Of a DNA stretch of 64,000 nt, positions 62,967-64,000 are shown one piece after another. Both the position numbers and the translations under genes were made by a program. Each line of letters opens with the position of its first letter. Positions within the stretch are counted from its first letter, which is position 1. This DNA is from DATJGR01 sp963735085 (GTDB lineage Bacteria; Pseudomonadota; Gammaproteobacteria; Pseudomonadales; Azotimanducaceae), in the NCBI GenBank assembly GCA_963735085.1, contig CAVTJP010000002.1, positions 372,001 to 436,000 on the forward strand, given 5' to 3'. Below the pieces are notes generated by a model. It was not told where the DNA came from and searched no databases. It worked only from the letters and a program-made list of their open reading frames with translations.

Positions 62967-64000
62967 TCAGCCTCCCACCGCCGCAACGGCCGGCCGATCG
63001 GCCTGAGTACCGAGCGGATGAATCCAGAAGCGGTCGTCGTTGGCATATTCCGGCCACATGTCGCGCAGTTGCGGCATCACTTCTTCGGCGAACAACTTGC
63101 TCGAGCGCATGCACTTGTCCTTCGGCATGTTGCCGACGTGAATCAGGCAGAAGATGTTGCCAACGCGTAAACCGGTAATCAGTTCCTTCATCTGTGCCGC
63201 AACCGTGTCGGGACTGCCGGCAATCACGTAACCATCGTGGACGAGCTGATCCCAGCTCATGCTGCTGACATCGCCGATGGCCTGCCGCGTCATCTGCGAT
63301 GTGACGTTGGCCTTTAGCGTTTTGATGGTTCGATAGCCGGGTGCGTCTGCAAAGCCTGGATAGACGTGCAGGCAGCGGTTGTAGAAATAGTCGATGTGCT
63401 CCCGATAATCGCGCTCCGCCTCGGCATCGGATTCGGCGACGACGATCGTCTGTGCGAATCCCGCGCGATAGGGTGACAAATCCTTGCCGCGATCCGCGAC
63501 GCGCTGCCAGTAGCCGTCCATCAACTGTTTCGCCCGCTTGTAGCCACTGAAACTCAGGTAGCAGTAGACGTAGTCGAAGTCGAGACAGAAGTCGTACGTT
63601 TCCAGCGAACCGCCGCCAGGGATGAAGATCGGAGGCGGTGATTGAATTGGTTTCGGCCAGCAATTCGCATAGCGCAATTTCGTGTAACGTCCATTGAATG
63701 CAAACGGTTCCGGTTCGCGCCAAGCCCGCATGATCAACTCGTGCGCTTCCGCGTAACGCTCGCGTGTCAGCGCAGGGATATCGCCGTAAACATAATTGGT
63801 ATCCATCGAAGTACCCACCGGAAATCCGGCGAGCAGGCGACCGCCGGAGATCACGTCGAGCATCGCGAACTCTTCGGCGACCCGTATCGGCGGGTTGTAC
63901 AGTGCGATCGAATTACCCAGCACCACCAGCGCGGCACGCGATGTGCGGCGCGCCAGCGACGCCGCCATGAGGTTGGGCGACGGCATCATGCCGTATGCGT
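62967..64000 (-). CDS. LLM-class flavin-dependent oxidoreductase (luciferase-like), 5' end outside the window
   Basis: The visible part is over 340 residues and continues beyond the window end. Open frame: YGMMPSPNLMAASLARRT, then LVVLGNSIALYNPPIRVAEEFAMLDVISGGRLLAGFPVG, a TIM-barrel F420/FMN-binding monooxygenase pattern, and the late GSPDTVAAQMKELITGLRVGN. The true start lies to the right, because MMPSPNLM is not N-terminal in the family. It is the first gene of the minus-strand run with the alpha/beta hydrolase and sirtuin. The substrate is unknown. Confidence 0.88.
   Translation of the reverse strand, partial: AYGMMPSPNLMAASLARRTSRAALVVLGNSIALYNPPIRVAEEFAMLDVISGGRLLAGFPVGTSMDTNYVYGDIPALTRERYAEAHELIMRAWREPEPFAFNGRYTKLRYANCWPKPIQSPPPIFIPGGGSLETYDFCLDFDYVYCYLSFSGYKRAKQLMDGYWQRVADRGKDLSPYRAGFAQTIVVAESDAEAERDYREHIDYFYNRCLHVYPGFADAPGYRTIKTLKANVTSQMTRQAIGDVSSMSWDQLVHDGYVIAGSPDTVAAQMKELITGLRVGNIFCLIHVGNMPKDKCMRSSKLFAEEVMPQLRDMWPEYANDDRFWIHPLGTQADRPAVAAVGG

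Noticed and set aside
1..64000. tRNA, rRNA, CRISPR array, insertion sequence or prophage genes
   Set aside because: No cloverleaf, conserved rRNA segment, regular spacer-repeat series, transposase or phage protein was found on reading.

Overview
The window is a gene-dense, GC-rich bacterial chromosome segment. Its gene families point to a beta- or gammaproteobacterium that is not an enteric: a FadE/FadI/FadJ-type fatty-acid oxidation operon, CsrA, RmuC, class II fumarase, a Tat-exported HiPIP, an encapsulated-ferritin system and a proteobacterial-sortase-type two-component pair. I saw no rRNA, tRNA, CRISPR array, prophage or insertion sequence. The layout looks like ordinary chromosome with a few locally decaying genes.

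Region by region. 0.2-6.1 kb: a semialdehyde-type aldehyde dehydrogenase, a frameshifted HiPIP gene, a YihY/BrkB membrane protein, then a decaying stretch with a DHA2-type efflux pump remnant and an NADP-glutamate dehydrogenase (gdhA) that has lost its nucleotide-binding domain. Two small intact unknown genes lie between these two wrecks. 6.2-8.4 kb: an iron/oxidative-stress block of dodecin, Fe-superoxide dismutase, encapsulated ferritin with a C-terminal cargo tag, and the encapsulin shell protein. 8.5-12.3 kb: NhaA antiporter, a tandem universal stress protein with an extra C-terminal domain, and two small low-complexity proteins. 12.6-21.3 kb: five tightly packed genes for fatty-acid turnover (fadE, fadI, fadJ, an acetyl-CoA hydrolase/transferase and a patatin lipase). 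21.3-29.1 kb: a BON-MscS channel, a metallo-hydrolase, an outer-membrane beta-barrel protein, the B12-dependent ribonucleotide reductase NrdJ, a 64-residue unknown protein and an MFS transporter. 29.2-36.3 kb: a hydroxyacid dehydrogenase/acyl-CoA ligase pair, an HpaI-type aldolase coupled to rmuC, fumC and csrA.

36.4-42.4 kb: a FAN1-like VRR-NUC nuclease and a RecB-nuclease/XPD-like iron-sulfur helicase whose genes overlap. They sit behind a TATAAT box and a LexA-like site, which suggests an SOS-linked repair operon. Pyruvate kinase follows. 42.4-51.0 kb: a TSUP permease and then five translationally coupled genes: malonyl-CoA synthetase, a MORN-repeat protein, a membrane Ser/Thr kinase, a nucleotidyl cyclase-FHA protein and a membrane-anchored triple-FHA protein. 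I consider this last set the most interesting candidate system. A metallo-hydrolase follows it. 51.0-57.2 kb: a CBM9-like-sensing histidine kinase with its response regulator, PnuC plus a nicotinamide-riboside kinase, a frameshifted choline-kinase-like gene and an AraC regulator. 57.4-64.0 kb: a diiron ferritin-like oxygenase divergent from that regulator, with repeats between them and a clear terminator after it. Then come a CoxE-like VWA protein, a sodium-solute symporter, a sirtuin, an alpha/beta hydrolase and a flavin-dependent oxidoreductase cut off by the window end.

All names rest on motif and family recognition by eye; no database search was run.
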